From contig NZ_CP099760.1 in NCBI RefSeq assembly GCF_040760005.1, forward strand, positions 62,001-126,000: a stretch of DNA of 64,000 nt, read 5' to 3'. Shown one piece after another: positions 45,154 to 53,196 of this stretch. The notes beneath the pieces are model-generated. The model was given only the letters and a program-made list of their open reading frames with translations. It had not been told where the DNA came from and ran no database searches. Within the stretch, counting starts at the first letter, position 1. Each line of letters begins with the position of its first letter. A program made the position numbers and the translations under genes. The DNA is from Pseudomonas sp. stari2. Lineage in GTDB: Bacteria; Pseudomonadota; Gammaproteobacteria; Pseudomonadales; Pseudomonadaceae.

Positions 45154-46155
45154 TTACTTTTTTGCGACTTCAGCGCCGCCTTCCTGCAGACCCAGGTCAG
45201 CCAGTGCTTTTGCAGCAACCTTGGCTGGCAACGGGATGTAGCCGTCTTTCACTACCACTTCCTGGCCCTGTTTCGACAGAACCAGTTTCACGAACTCGGC
45301 TTCCAGCGGGGCCAGAGGCTTGTTCGGGGCTTTGTTGACGTAAACGTACAGGAAACGCGACAGCGGGTACTTGCCGTTCAGGGCGTTTTCTTCGGTGTCT
45401 TCGATGAAATCGGTGCTGCCTTTCTTCGACAGAGCAACGGTTTTCACGCTGGCGGTCTTGTAGCCGATGCCCGAGTAACCGATGCCGTTCAGCGAGGAGC
45501 TGATCGACTGCACGACCGAAGCCGAGCCTGGTTGTTCGTTGACGTTAGGCTTGTAGTCGCCTTTGCACAGGGCTTCTTCCTTGAAGTAGCCGTAGGTGCC
45601 GGATACCGAGTTACGACCGAACAGCTGAACCGGCTTGTTGGCCAGGTCGCCGGTCACGCCCAGGTCGCCCCAGGTTTTCACTTCGGCCTTGGCGCCGCAC
45701 AGACGGGTGGACGAGAAGATCGCGTCAACCTGTTCCATGGTCAGGTGCTGGATCGGGTTGTCCTTGTGTACGAATACAGCCAGGGCGTCCACGGCAACCG
45801 GGATAGCGGTTGGCTTGTAGCCGTATTTCTGTTCGAAGGCCGCCAGTTCGGTGTCCTTCATCTTGCGGCTCATCGGGCCCAGGTTGGAGGTGCCTTCGGT
45901 CAGCGCAGGTGGCGCGGTGGCGGAGCCAGCGGCCTGAATCTGGATGTTTACGTTCGGGTATTCTTTCTTGTAGTTCTCGGCCCACAAGGTCATGAGGTTG
46001 GCCAGGGTATCGGAGCCGACGCTGGACAGGTTGCCCGACACACCAGTGGTCTTGGTGTAGCTCGGGATCGACGGGTCAACAGCGGCGAACGCGTTGGCGG
46101 TCGCAACGCCAGCAGCGACAAAAGTCATTGCCGCCATCAAACGCTTCAGTTTCAT
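45154..46155 (-). CDS. pstS: Periplasmic phosphate-binding protein PstS
   Basis: A 333-residue binding protein with a signal peptide cleaved after the ANAFA region. The motifs [39 protein letters not shown] (in part) and [15 protein letters not shown] are those of phosphate-binding PstS proteins. It is the first gene of pstSCAB-phoU and is preceded by a Pho box. Confidence 0.97.
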   Translation of the reverse strand: MKLKRLMAAMTFVAAGVATANAFAAVDPSIPSYTKTTGVSGNLSSVGSDTLANLMTLWAENYKKEYPNVNIQIQAAGSATAPPALTEGTSNLGPMSRKMKDTELAAFEQKYGYKPTAIPVAVDALAVFVHKDNPIQHLTMEQVDAIFSSTRLCGAKAEVKTWGDLGVTGDLANKPVQLFGRNSVSGTYGYFKEEALCKGDYKPNVNEQPGSASVVQSISSSLNGIGYSGIGYKTASVKTVALSKKGSTDFIEDTEENALNGKYPLSRFLYVYVNKAPNKPLAPLEAEFVKLVLSKQGQEVVVKDGYIPLPAKVAAKALADLGLQEGGAEVAKK

Positions 46156-46222
46156 GCCTTACTCCTAGCAGATAGGGGGTGTTAAGTCGGGGCCAAGTAT
46201 CAGCAGGCCGTGTGAACACTCT

Positions 46223-46240
46223 ATGGCTGAAATATGACAA
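46223..46240 (-). promoter_or_regulatory. Pho box upstream of pstS
   Basis: On the minus strand TTGTCAT-ATTT-CAGCCAT matches the 7+4+7 layout of PhoB boxes, 67 bases ahead of the pstS ATG. It would drive phosphate-starvation expression of the pst operon. Confidence 0.75.
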
Positions 46241-46246
46241 TTGGAT

Positions 46247-46282
46247 GAAAGGCCAGCATCCCTGTCGGAAGGCTGGCCTTTC
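46247..46282 (-). terminator. Hairpin between the MFS gene and the pstS promoter
   Basis: GAAAGGCCAGC and GCTGGCCTTTC pair over 14 bases. It lies downstream of the MFS gene and abuts the pstS Pho box. It likely ends MFS transcription before pstS, although the T-run is weak. Confidence 0.6.
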
Positions 46283-46308
46283 AGATGTAACCGAACGTGT
46301 GGGATGAA

Positions 46309-47607
46309 TCAGCGGCCCTTGCTCCACAGCCAGGCGCCGACCAGGATCCCCATCCCGCACAGCACGGCCACGTAATAGGCAGGCCCCATCGCACTTTCTT
46401 TCAGCAGCAGGCTGACCACCATCGGGGTCAGGCCGCCGAAGATCGCGTAGGCGACGTTATAAGAGAAGGACAGACCGCTGAAGCGCACCACCGGCGGGAA
46501 CGCCTTGACCATCACGTACGGCACCGCGCCGATGGTGCCGACGAGGAAGCCGGTCAGCGCATACAGCGGGAACAGCCAGTCCGGGTGATCGGCGAGGCTG
46601 TGATAGAAGGTCCAGGAGCTGATCAACAACCCCAGGCAGCCGAACACGAAAACGCGACCGGCACCGAAGCGATCCGCCAGCGCGCCGGAAATGATGCAGC
46701 CCAGGCTCAGGAAGACGATGGCTAGGCTGTTGGATTGCAGCGCCATCGTCGGCGAGAAGTGATAGACCGTCTGCAGCACGGTCGGGGTCATCAGGATCAC
46801 CACGACGATGCCGGCGGACAGCAGCCAGGTCAGCAGCATCGAGATGGCGATCGCACCGCGATGGTCACGCAGCACCGCGCGCAGCGGCACTTCTTCGGCC
46901 AGGGCCTTGCGCTGTTGCAGTTCGGCGAACACCGGGGTTTCGTGCAGCCAGCGACGCAGGTAAACCGAGAACAGGCCGAACACGCCGCCGAGCAGGAATG
47001 GAATCCGCCAGGCGTAATCCGAGACTTCCACTTGCGTATAGATGCTATTGATCGCGGTGGCGACCAGCGAGCCCAGCAGGATGCCGGCGGTCAGGCCGCT
47101 GGTCAGGGTGCCGCAGGCATAACCAATGTGCTTTCCAGGTACGTGTTCGGAAACGAAGACCCACGCCCCCGGCACCTCACCGCCAATCGCCGCACCCTGA
47201 ATGACGCGCATCAACAACAGCAGGATCGGCGCCCACATGCCGATCTGCGCGTAGGTCGGCAGCAGGCCCATGATCAGGGTCGGCACGGCCATCATGAAAA
47301 TGCTCAGGGTGAACATCTTCTTGCGCCCCAGCAGGTCGCCGAAGTGCGCCATCACGATCCCGCCCAACGGCCGCGCGAGGTAACCGGCGGCGAAGATGCC
47401 GAAGGTCTGCATCAGGCGCAGCCACTCGGGCATGTCGGCCGGGAAGAACAATTTGCCGACCACGGTGGCAAAGAACACAAAGATGATGAAATCGTAGAAC
47501 TCCAGCGCACCGCCCAGGGCCGATAGCGACAGAGTCTTGTAGTCATTGCGGGTCAACGGTCGTGCGGGTTGGTCGGGCTGCGCGAGGCTCGAGGGCGCTG
47601 TGGTCAT
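46309..47607 (-). CDS. MFS transporter of the metabolite:H+ symporter type
   Basis: A 432-residue 12-helix permease. The ATG at 47607 begins MTTAPSSLAQPDQPARPLT; the longer upstream frame is not coding. The N-terminal GGALEFYDFIIFVFFATVVG and the loop motif AHFGDLLGRKKMF are characteristic of the MHS family (ProP/KgtP/ShiA-like). The substrate cannot be deduced; the family imports small organic acids or betaines. In Pseudomonas an MFS gene commonly follows pstS at this position. Confidence 0.9.
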   Translation of the reverse strand: MTTAPSSLAQPDQPARPLTRNDYKTLSLSALGGALEFYDFIIFVFFATVVGKLFFPADMPEWLRLMQTFGIFAAGYLARPLGGIVMAHFGDLLGRKKMFTLSIFMMAVPTLIMGLLPTYAQIGMWAPILLLLMRVIQGAAIGGEVPGAWVFVSEHVPGKHIGYACGTLTSGLTAGILLGSLVATAINSIYTQVEVSDYAWRIPFLLGGVFGLFSVYLRRWLHETPVFAELQQRKALAEEVPLRAVLRDHRGAIAISMLLTWLLSAGIVVVILMTPTVLQTVYHFSPTMALQSNSLAIVFLSLGCIISGALADRFGAGRVFVFGCLGLLISSWTFYHSLADHPDWLFPLYALTGFLVGTIGAVPYVMVKAFPPVVRFSGLSFSYNVAYAIFGGLTPMVVSLLLKESAMGPAYYVAVLCGMGILVGAWLWSKGR

Positions 47608-47986
47608 GGCAAGGTCTTCTCTTATAGTCGGATCTGCCGCCACAACAACGCTGGCTGTGGCTCGGGCAGGTTCGGCACCATAGCAAATTGTTCGAAAAAG
47701 CACATAGAGGCGCGTATTTGACGGTCGAAATGAGAACCGGACGGTCGTCGCGGAGTCTACCGACCGATATACTCGCAACCTTGCTCCGGTCTGTAGGGGG
47801 TTGCTGTGCGAAAACGTCGTTGGTCGCCTTGGCGCGTGTATCCAGCCGGTTTCGCAGAGTTTCCCCTTTAGACGCCTTATGGAAAACGTGACGAACGTAG
47901 TATGTTCGGTGCTGAATCGTTTTTCCTGAAGACGGCTACCACCAGCAATACCCAACGAAGAGTCACGGGTCAGAGGCACCCCCGGC
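47608..47986. other. Divergent intergenic region between the MFS and thioesterase genes
   Basis: 379 bases with no strong gene. It contains a TATACT -10-like element at 47768-47773 on the plus strand and a possible 21-codon ORF at 47806-47871 (GTG start, AGGGGG upstream). Otherwise I see nothing definite. Confidence 0.5.
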
Positions 47987-48391
47987 ATGATAGAGCTCGA
48001 ACAAGAAGATCCGATCCCGCAAGGCGACCTAGCCCTGCAAATCACTGCGCTTCCCCGCGAAACCAACGGCTTCGGCGATATTTTCGGCGGCTGGCTGGTG
48101 GCGCAGATGGACCTGGCCGGTACTGCAATGGCCAGCCGCGTCGCCGGTGGCCGTGTCGCGACCGTTGCCATCGACCGCATGGCGTTCCTGGTGCCGGTGG
48201 CGGTCGGCGCGCAATTGTCCTTCTATACCCAGACCCTGGAAATCGGCCGCAGCTCGATCCAGATGATGGTCGAGGTGTGGAGCGACGATCCGCTGTCCAG
48301 CGAGTGGCGTAAAGTGACCGAAGCGGTGTTCGTGTTCGTGGCCATCGATGGCAGCGGTCGCACCCGTTCGGTTCCGCCACGCGCACGTTAA
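47987..48391 (+). CDS. Acyl-CoA thioesterase (YciA-like hotdog fold)
   Basis: A 134-residue hotdog-fold enzyme expected to hydrolyse acyl-CoA to free acid and CoA. The catalytic-region motif NGFGDIFGGWLVAQMDLAG and the following VATVAIDRMAFLVPV strand are typical of the YciA/acyl-CoA hydrolase group. It ends in a basic tail (SVPPRAR). It stands 59 bases before the mutarotase gene and may be cotranscribed. Confidence 0.9.
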   Translation: MIELEQEDPIPQGDLALQITALPRETNGFGDIFGGWLVAQMDLAGTAMASRVAGGRVATVAIDRMAFLVPVAVGAQLSFYTQTLEIGRSSIQMMVEVWSDDPLSSEWRKVTEAVFVFVAIDGSGRTRSVPPRAR

Positions 48392-48450
48392 ACCTCGTGG
48401 CCGTTTCAAGGTCGATAGTCGTCCCAAGTTGCTGATTCGAGAGTTGTCCC

Positions 48451-49350
48451 ATGAACACGCCCAACGTTGAAGCCGTGAAACTGGATGAACTGAACTGCTG
48501 GCGCATCCGCCACGGTCAGGCCGAAGTGCTGGTGGCCCAGCAAGGCGCGCACATCCTCAGTTATCAGGTGGATGGCCAGCCGCCGCTGATCTGGCTGAAC
48601 GACAAGGCGGTGTTCAAGGCCGGCAAGAGCATCCGCGCCGGCGTGCCGGTGTGCTGGCCGTGGTTCGGCGTCTTCGCCCGTAACCCGCAGAGCGTGCAGG
48701 CGATGCGCGTCAGCGAAGAGCCGGCCGCCGCTCACGGGTTTGTCCGGGCGATGGACTGGGAACTGGGCGGTATCGAAACCGAGGGCGAAAGCCTGAAAGT
48801 GGAATTCACGCTGCCCTACCCAGAAGATGGTTTTCCGGGCTGGCCCCACCAGGTCGACCTGACCTTGACCCTGCGCCTCGACGATCAGTTGCACATCAGC
48901 CTGACCAGCCACAATCGTGGCGCCGACACCGTCAGCATCAGCCAGGCGCTGCACAGCTATTTCGCGGTCAGCGACGTACGCAACGTGCGCGTCGAAGGCG
49001 TGGACGGCCTGGATTACGTCGAGACGTTGGATAACTGGAACACCCACACCCAGCAAGGCGACCTGTGCTTTGCCGGGGAAACCGACCGCATCTACCTCGA
49101 CGCTCCGCCGCAACTGAGCATCGTCGACCCGGCTTGGGAGCGGCGGATTGTGCTGACCGCTACCGGTTCACGCACGGCGGTGATCTGGAACCCGTGGATC
49201 GACCGCGCCGCCGCGTTCAGCGACATGGACAACGATGGCTGGCAGCGCATGCTGTGCATCGAGACGGCGAACGTGATGGACGATGTGGTGACCCTGGCAC
49301 CGAAGGCCAGCCACACCATGGGCGTCAGCGTCAGCAGCCAGCCACTCTGA
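48451..49350 (+). CDS. D-hexose-6-phosphate mutarotase (YeaD-like)
   Basis: A 299-residue aldose-epimerase-fold protein of the YeaD group, which interconverts anomers of glucose-6-phosphate. Seen are QQGAHILSYQ, GVPVCWPWFG, AAHGFVRAMDWEL (catalytic His) and HSYFAVSDVRNVRVEG. A strong terminator follows immediately. Assignment to the group is firm, exact physiological substrate less so. Confidence 0.9.
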   Translation: MNTPNVEAVKLDELNCWRIRHGQAEVLVAQQGAHILSYQVDGQPPLIWLNDKAVFKAGKSIRAGVPVCWPWFGVFARNPQSVQAMRVSEEPAAAHGFVRAMDWELGGIETEGESLKVEFTLPYPEDGFPGWPHQVDLTLTLRLDDQLHISLTSHNRGADTVSISQALHSYFAVSDVRNVRVEGVDGLDYVETLDNWNTHTQQGDLCFAGETDRIYLDAPPQLSIVDPAWERRIVLTATGSRTAVIWNPWIDRAAAFSDMDNDGWQRMLCIETANVMDDVVTLAPKASHTMGVSVSSQPL

Positions 49351-49355
49351 AAACA

Positions 49356-49387
49356 AAAATCGCAGCCCTGGGGCTGCGATTTTTTTT
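49356..49387. terminator. Bidirectional terminator between mutarotase and DUF3299 genes
   Basis: AAAATCGCAGCCC pairs with GGGCTGCGATTTT over a two-base centre, followed by a run of eight T on the plus strand and A-rich sequence that works in reverse. The flanking genes are convergent. Confidence 0.9.
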
Positions 49388-49398
49388 GCTGCTCGAGA

Positions 49399-49935
49399 TT
49401 ACAGATCCTTTTCCTGCACCACCCGCACCTTGTCCGCCTCCAGCGCATACGCCGCATCGGCCAGGTCGTTGCTGACCTTTTCGATCTTCAGCGTGCCGGT
49501 CACCCACAGCGGTGTATAGATGTCGTCCAGTTTCAGGCCCTTTGGATAACGCACCAGCACCAGTTGATTCGGCGGCGGCGGCGGTACGTGGATGCACGCG
49601 CCCGGGTACGGCACGAGGAAGAACAGCGTGCTGCGGCCCTTGGCGTCGGACTCCAACGGCACCGGATAACCACCGATACGGATATGTTTGTCGTTCATCG
49701 ACGCCACGGTCTTGGTCGAGTACATCACCGCCGGCAAGCCCTTGGCCTGTTTCATCCCGCCTTTCTGGGTGAAGGTGCCGGTGGCTTCCGGAGAGTTGTG
49801 GTCGATTTCAGGCATGGCCTCGAGGGCTTTCTGATCCGACTTGGGCATCAGTTCCAGCCAGTCGGTTTCCGGCAGTTCGCCGGCGTGGGCCAGACCGCTG
49901 CCCAGCAAAAGGAGAGTCAACAGAAGACGGCGCAT
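49399..49935 (-). CDS. DUF3299 exported protein
   Basis: A 178-residue protein with signal peptide (cleavage after AHA). The segment IRIGGYPVPLESDAKGRSTL followed by LVPYPGACIHVPPPPPNQLV (in part) is typical of DUF3299, a periplasmic family often linked to ABC-type export genes but of no proven function. It stands alone here, between terminators. Confidence 0.85.
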   Translation of the reverse strand: MRRLLLTLLLLGSGLAHAGELPETDWLELMPKSDQKALEAMPEIDHNSPEATGTFTQKGGMKQAKGLPAVMYSTKTVASMNDKHIRIGGYPVPLESDAKGRSTLFFLVPYPGACIHVPPPPPNQLVLVRYPKGLKLDDIYTPLWVTGTLKIEKVSNDLADAAYALEADKVRVVQEKDL

Positions 49936-49981
49936 GAAGATGCTCGTAGGAAAAAGGAAACAGTAAATCGCCGAGCATTCT

Positions 49982-50012
49982 AGCCCTCTCCACCGTTTTG
50001 GCAGAGAGGGCT
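49982..50012 (-). terminator. Hairpin downstream of the GlsB-family gene
   Basis: AGCCCTCTC and GAGAGGGCT pair over 13 bases, 13 bases after the stop. No proper T-run on the minus strand, so termination efficiency is doubtful. Confidence 0.45.
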
Positions 50013-50025
50013 TTGTCGCTTTGGA

Positions 50026-50271
50026 TCAGTTCTTTTTGATCAGGCCGTAGATCACCAGCAGGATGATCGCGCCGACCAGCGCGCCGATGAAGCCTGCGCC
50101 CTGACCCGCCTGATAGATGCCCAGGGCCTGGCCGCCGTAAGTGGCTGCCAGCGAACCGCCGATACCCAGCAGGATGGTCATGATCCAGCCCATGCTGTCA
50201 TCGCCCGGTTTCAGGAACCGCGCCAGCAGGCCGACGATGAGGCCGATAAAGATGGTTCCGATAATTCCCAT
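50026..50271 (-). CDS. GlsB/YeaQ/YmgE family membrane protein
   Basis: An 81-residue protein with three hydrophobic segments and glycine-rich turns (GTIFIGLIVGLLARFLKPG, ILLGIGGSLAATYGGQ, FIGALVGAIILLVIYGLI). The family is called transglycosylase-associated and is stress-induced in several bacteria, with no defined activity. It is monocistronic. Confidence 0.9.
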   Translation of the reverse strand: MGIIGTIFIGLIVGLLARFLKPGDDSMGWIMTILLGIGGSLAATYGGQALGIYQAGQGAGFIGALVGAIILLVIYGLIKKN

Positions 50272-50382
50272 GGCATTTCCCTCTGAATTGGTCGATATGC
50301 GAAAGCCTAGTCAGACTTTGGCATCCTGCCATCAGAGAACGGCGGCCCTTATTGGTTCCGCCGCTGCCAGATGAAACTGTCG

Positions 50383-51465
50383 TTACTCGGCGATCAGCGC
50401 TTCGACCTTGAGGATCTGCTGCTCGAGGGTCGCCTTGTCCTTGCAGCGCAGGTTGGCGTGACCGACCTTGCGCCCGGCCTTGAAAGCCTTGCCGTAGTGA
50501 TGCAGGTGGCAATCGTCGATCGCGATGACTTTCTCGACCGGCGGAACAACGCCAATGAAGTTGAGCATCGCGCTTTCGCCGACTTTGGCGGTCGAACCCA
50601 GCGGCAGACCGGCAACCGCCCGCAGGTGGTTTTCGAACTGGCTGCACTCGGCGCCTTCAGTGGTCCAGTGCCCGGAGTTGTGCACGCGCGGGGCGATTTC
50701 GTTGGCCTTGAGGCCACCGTCGACTTCAAAGAACTCGAACGCCATCACGCCGACATAGTCCAGCTGCTTGAGGACGCGGCTGGAGTAGTCTTCAGCCAGG
50801 GCCTGCAACGGGTGATCGGTACTGGCAATCGACAGCTTGAGGATGCCGCTGTCGTGGGTGTTGTGCACCAATGGATAGAACTTCGTCTCGCCATCGCGGG
50901 CACGCACGGCGATCAGCGACACTTCGCCGGTGAACGGCACGAAGCCTTCCAGCAAGCAGGCCACGCTGCCCAGCTCGGCGAACGTACCGACCACGTCTTC
51001 CGGCTTGCGCAGGACTTTCTGGCCCTTCCCGTCGTAACCCAGAGTGCGGGTTTTCAGCACCGCCGGCAGACCGATCGCAGCGACGGCGGTGTCCAGATCG
51101 GCTTGCGACTGGATATCGGCGAACGCCGGGGTCGGAATCCCCAGGTCCTTGAACATGCTTTTCTCGAACCAGCGGTCACGAGCGATGCGCAAGGCTTCGG
51201 CGCTCGGGTAGACCGGTACGAATTGCGAAAGGAATGCCACGGTTTCAGCCGGGACGCTTTCGAACTCGAAAGTCACCAGATCGACTTCATCGGCCAGTTG
51301 ACGCAGGTGATCCTGATCGCCGTAATCGGCCCGCAGGTGTTCGCCCAGCGCAGCGGCGCAAGCGTCCGGCGCAGGGTCGAGGAAAGCGAAGTTCATACCC
51401 AGCGGGGTGCCCGCCAGGGCCAACATGCGACCCAACTGGCCGCCACCGATTACACCGATCTTCAT
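50383..51465 (-). CDS. purK: N5-carboxyaminoimidazole ribonucleotide synthase
   Basis: A 360-residue ATP-grasp enzyme converting AIR and bicarbonate to N5-CAIR in purine synthesis. The start MKIGVIGGGQLGRMLALAG has the glycine-rich nucleotide fold, and LKTRTLGYDGKGQ, EIAPRVHNSGHWTTEGA are conserved. The ATG at 51465 is 10 bases after purE; the longer frame is a shadow in purE. It acts with PurE on successive steps. Confidence 0.97.
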   Translation of the reverse strand: MKIGVIGGGQLGRMLALAGTPLGMNFAFLDPAPDACAAALGEHLRADYGDQDHLRQLADEVDLVTFEFESVPAETVAFLSQFVPVYPSAEALRIARDRWFEKSMFKDLGIPTPAFADIQSQADLDTAVAAIGLPAVLKTRTLGYDGKGQKVLRKPEDVVGTFAELGSVACLLEGFVPFTGEVSLIAVRARDGETKFYPLVHNTHDSGILKLSIASTDHPLQALAEDYSSRVLKQLDYVGVMAFEFFEVDGGLKANEIAPRVHNSGHWTTEGAECSQFENHLRAVAGLPLGSTAKVGESAMLNFIGVVPPVEKVIAIDDCHLHHYGKAFKAGRKVGHANLRCKDKATLEQQILKVEALIAE

Positions 51466-51475
51466 CTCAACAACC

Positions 51476-51967
51476 TCAGGCAATACGTGGGTCTGGATTG
51501 TCCAGGACGCTGTCCGTCTGCTCGGCACGGAAGGTTTTCAGTACCGCGTGGAACTGTGGATGCTTGGCGCCCAGGATGCTCGCCGACAGCAATGCGGCGT
51601 TGATCGCGCCCGCCTTGCCGATGGCCAGGGTGGCAACCGGAATGCCGGCCGGCATCTGCACGATCGACAGCAGCGAATCGACGCCCGAAAGCATGGCTGA
51701 CTGCACCGGTACACCCAGCACCGGAAGGTGGGTCTTGGCCGCACACATGCCTGGCAGGTGGGCCGCACCACCGGCACCGGCGATGATCACCTCGATGCCG
51801 CGGCCTTCGGCCTCTTCAGCATACTGGAACAGCAGATCCGGGGTGCGGTGGGCAGAAACCACCTTGACCTCGTACGGGATGCCGAGCTTTTCCAGCATAT
51901 CGGCGGTGTGGCTAAGGGTGGACCAATCGGACTTGGAGCCCATGATCACGCCAACCAGTGCACTCAT
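51476..51967 (-). CDS. purE: N5-carboxyaminoimidazole ribonucleotide mutase
   Basis: A 163-residue class I PurE that converts N5-CAIR to CAIR. Conserved [17 protein letters not shown] and [10 protein letters not shown] are present. It is the first gene of purEK. About 105 bases of leader lie between the probable promoter and the start, containing two tandem hairpins with T-runs (annotated separately). Confidence 0.97.
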   Translation of the reverse strand: MSALVGVIMGSKSDWSTLSHTADMLEKLGIPYEVKVVSAHRTPDLLFQYAEEAEGRGIEVIIAGAGGAAHLPGMCAAKTHLPVLGVPVQSAMLSGVDSLLSIVQMPAGIPVATLAIGKAGAINAALLSASILGAKHPQFHAVLKTFRAEQTDSVLDNPDPRIA

Positions 51968-52009
51968 CGTCGCGCCTCTTCTCTCTGGGCGCCCGCAGGC
52001 GCGTCAAAA

Positions 52010-52042
52010 ACAACAAGCCACGCAGATTGCGTGGCTTGTTGT
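52010..52042 (-). terminator. Intrinsic terminator inside the purE leader
   Basis: A perfect 14-bp stem (ACAACAAGCCACGC with its complement) over a 5-base loop, followed on the minus strand by TTTTTG. It lies 42 bases upstream of the purE ATG, so it would terminate transcription before purE unless prevented. Confidence 0.75.
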
Positions 52043-52051
52043 AGGAAAAAT

Positions 52052-52068
52052 GGCCGGACGAACCGGCC
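52052..52068 (-). terminator. First hairpin of the purE leader
   Basis: On the minus strand GGCCGG and CCGGCC pair over TTCGT, followed by ATTTTTCC. It lies just 5-20 bases downstream of the probable purE transcription start. With the larger hairpin after it, it gives tandem terminator-like structures. Confidence 0.6.
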
Positions 52069-52079
52069 GAAGGCCGCGC

Positions 52080-52085
52080 AGTATA
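52080..52085 (-). promoter_or_regulatory. Probable -10 element of the purE promoter
   Basis: TATACT on the minus strand, 113 bases ahead of purE. No strong -35 is evident (CTGTTT lies 16 bases upstream). The predicted transcript would start near 52073 and include both hairpins. Confidence 0.5.
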
Positions 52086-52482
52086 CCGCAAAGAAAGCAA
52101 TAAACAGCACCCGATGCGACCATCTGTCATCTGTCCGGAAACACACATTTTGCTGACTCGAGGTTCAAGAATATGGCTTCGTTTTTTCACGCGAAAAACA
52201 TGATCAACAGGTCGAATGGAGTGCGTACTCAAATTACCGCATGACTTCATGTAATAAAAATCAAAACATCCCCAGGAGCCACAATAAAATTTAAATGATA
52301 TACAACCAAACTCGAACTTAAAAAACAAAGAACCCACTAAAAAGCCAAAAACAAACAACTTATATTGCACAGCAACAAATCTATATTAAAAGCACTTCCG
52401 AAACCGCAATGGCGGGACAGTCGGCACCATCACGCCTGCCCGTCACTATCAAGTCAATTGAAATCATCCAAAGGATCCGAAC

Positions 52483-53097
52483 ATGGCCAAACAGCCTTTA
52501 ACACTGAATGTCTTCATCCATGAGGACTTATCGGACGACAGCAGACGGGGCTTGTACAATACCCATTTTTCCTGGTTTACCGACGAAATCCAGGAACTCT
52601 CCGGGCGCAAGCTATCAGTCAATATGTTCAGCCCGTCAGAAGCAGAAACCTTGAGTGGCTTTGATTATAAAAAAATGTCTGCCGCCGGTTCTTTGGACGC
52701 TTGGGCAGAAAAATTAAGAAGCCATTTCGGCTCCCAGCTCCTGAAAGACTCACACACCAGATTCAACAAGTACCTACTGCTGACCCGCGACAATATAAAT
52801 CAGAGCACAATGGGAATTGCACAAAACAAGGGTTACGCGAGTTTAGCCTCGATAAGAAGCGACATGGTTCCTGCTCACGAAGCAGGCCACATGTTCGGCG
52901 CAACTCATGAAGACAGCGAAATCCTGTACAACGGCTGGTGGAGCGAAACAATCATGACGGATGATGACTTCTCACCACTTCGAAGCAACGCCAAGCGCTT
53001 CAGTGATAAAAATAGAGAAAACATTCGCAATTACCTGGATAAACCGATTGCACAGCGAGCCGTGCCGCGCCCCGAAGTCGACTGGGACGACGATTGA
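52483..53097 (+). CDS. Orphan small metzincin-like zinc protease
   Basis: A 204-residue protein, start supported by AAAGGA upstream. Residues 132-142 read HEAGHMFGATH, a complete metzincin motif HExxHxxGxxH, with a plausible Met-turn at Met158 (SETIMTDD). The region before it (GYASLASIRSDMVPA) resembles the strand and helix preceding the zinc site in reprolysin-like proteases. There is no signal peptide, no propeptide and no membrane segment; the C-terminus is acidic (VDWDDD). Codon use and composition are AT-rich compared with neighbours, suggesting transfer. No immunity or secretion gene adjoins it. It could be a T6SS cargo protein or other toxin; family otherwise unrecognised. Confidence 0.82.
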   Translation: MAKQPLTLNVFIHEDLSDDSRRGLYNTHFSWFTDEIQELSGRKLSVNMFSPSEAETLSGFDYKKMSAAGSLDAWAEKLRSHFGSQLLKDSHTRFNKYLLLTRDNINQSTMGIAQNKGYASLASIRSDMVPAHEAGHMFGATHEDSEILYNGWWSETIMTDDDFSPLRSNAKRFSDKNRENIRNYLDKPIAQRAVPRPEVDWDDD

Positions 53098-53196
53098 GAC
53101 TGATGCAAACCTGCCGCATCCCCACGAGCTCCCGTATTTTAATCAAGCTCATCCGACTTGGCAGAGGCGAAACACAGGATTCGTCTCCGCTTTCAT

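Larger units (their letters stand above)
51968..52482. other. purE leader and AT-rich intergenic region
   Basis: 515 bases. The left 120 belong to the purE promoter and leader. From about 52145 the sequence becomes strongly AT-rich (runs such as AAAATTTAAATG) and carries no recognisable gene. It leads into the AT-rich metzincin gene, so it looks like acquired DNA. Confidence 0.6.

Noticed and set aside
51968..52085. ZTP (pfl) riboswitch in the purE leader
   Set aside because: The conserved CCGCCTGGGC-type core is not present; only hairpins with T-runs are seen.
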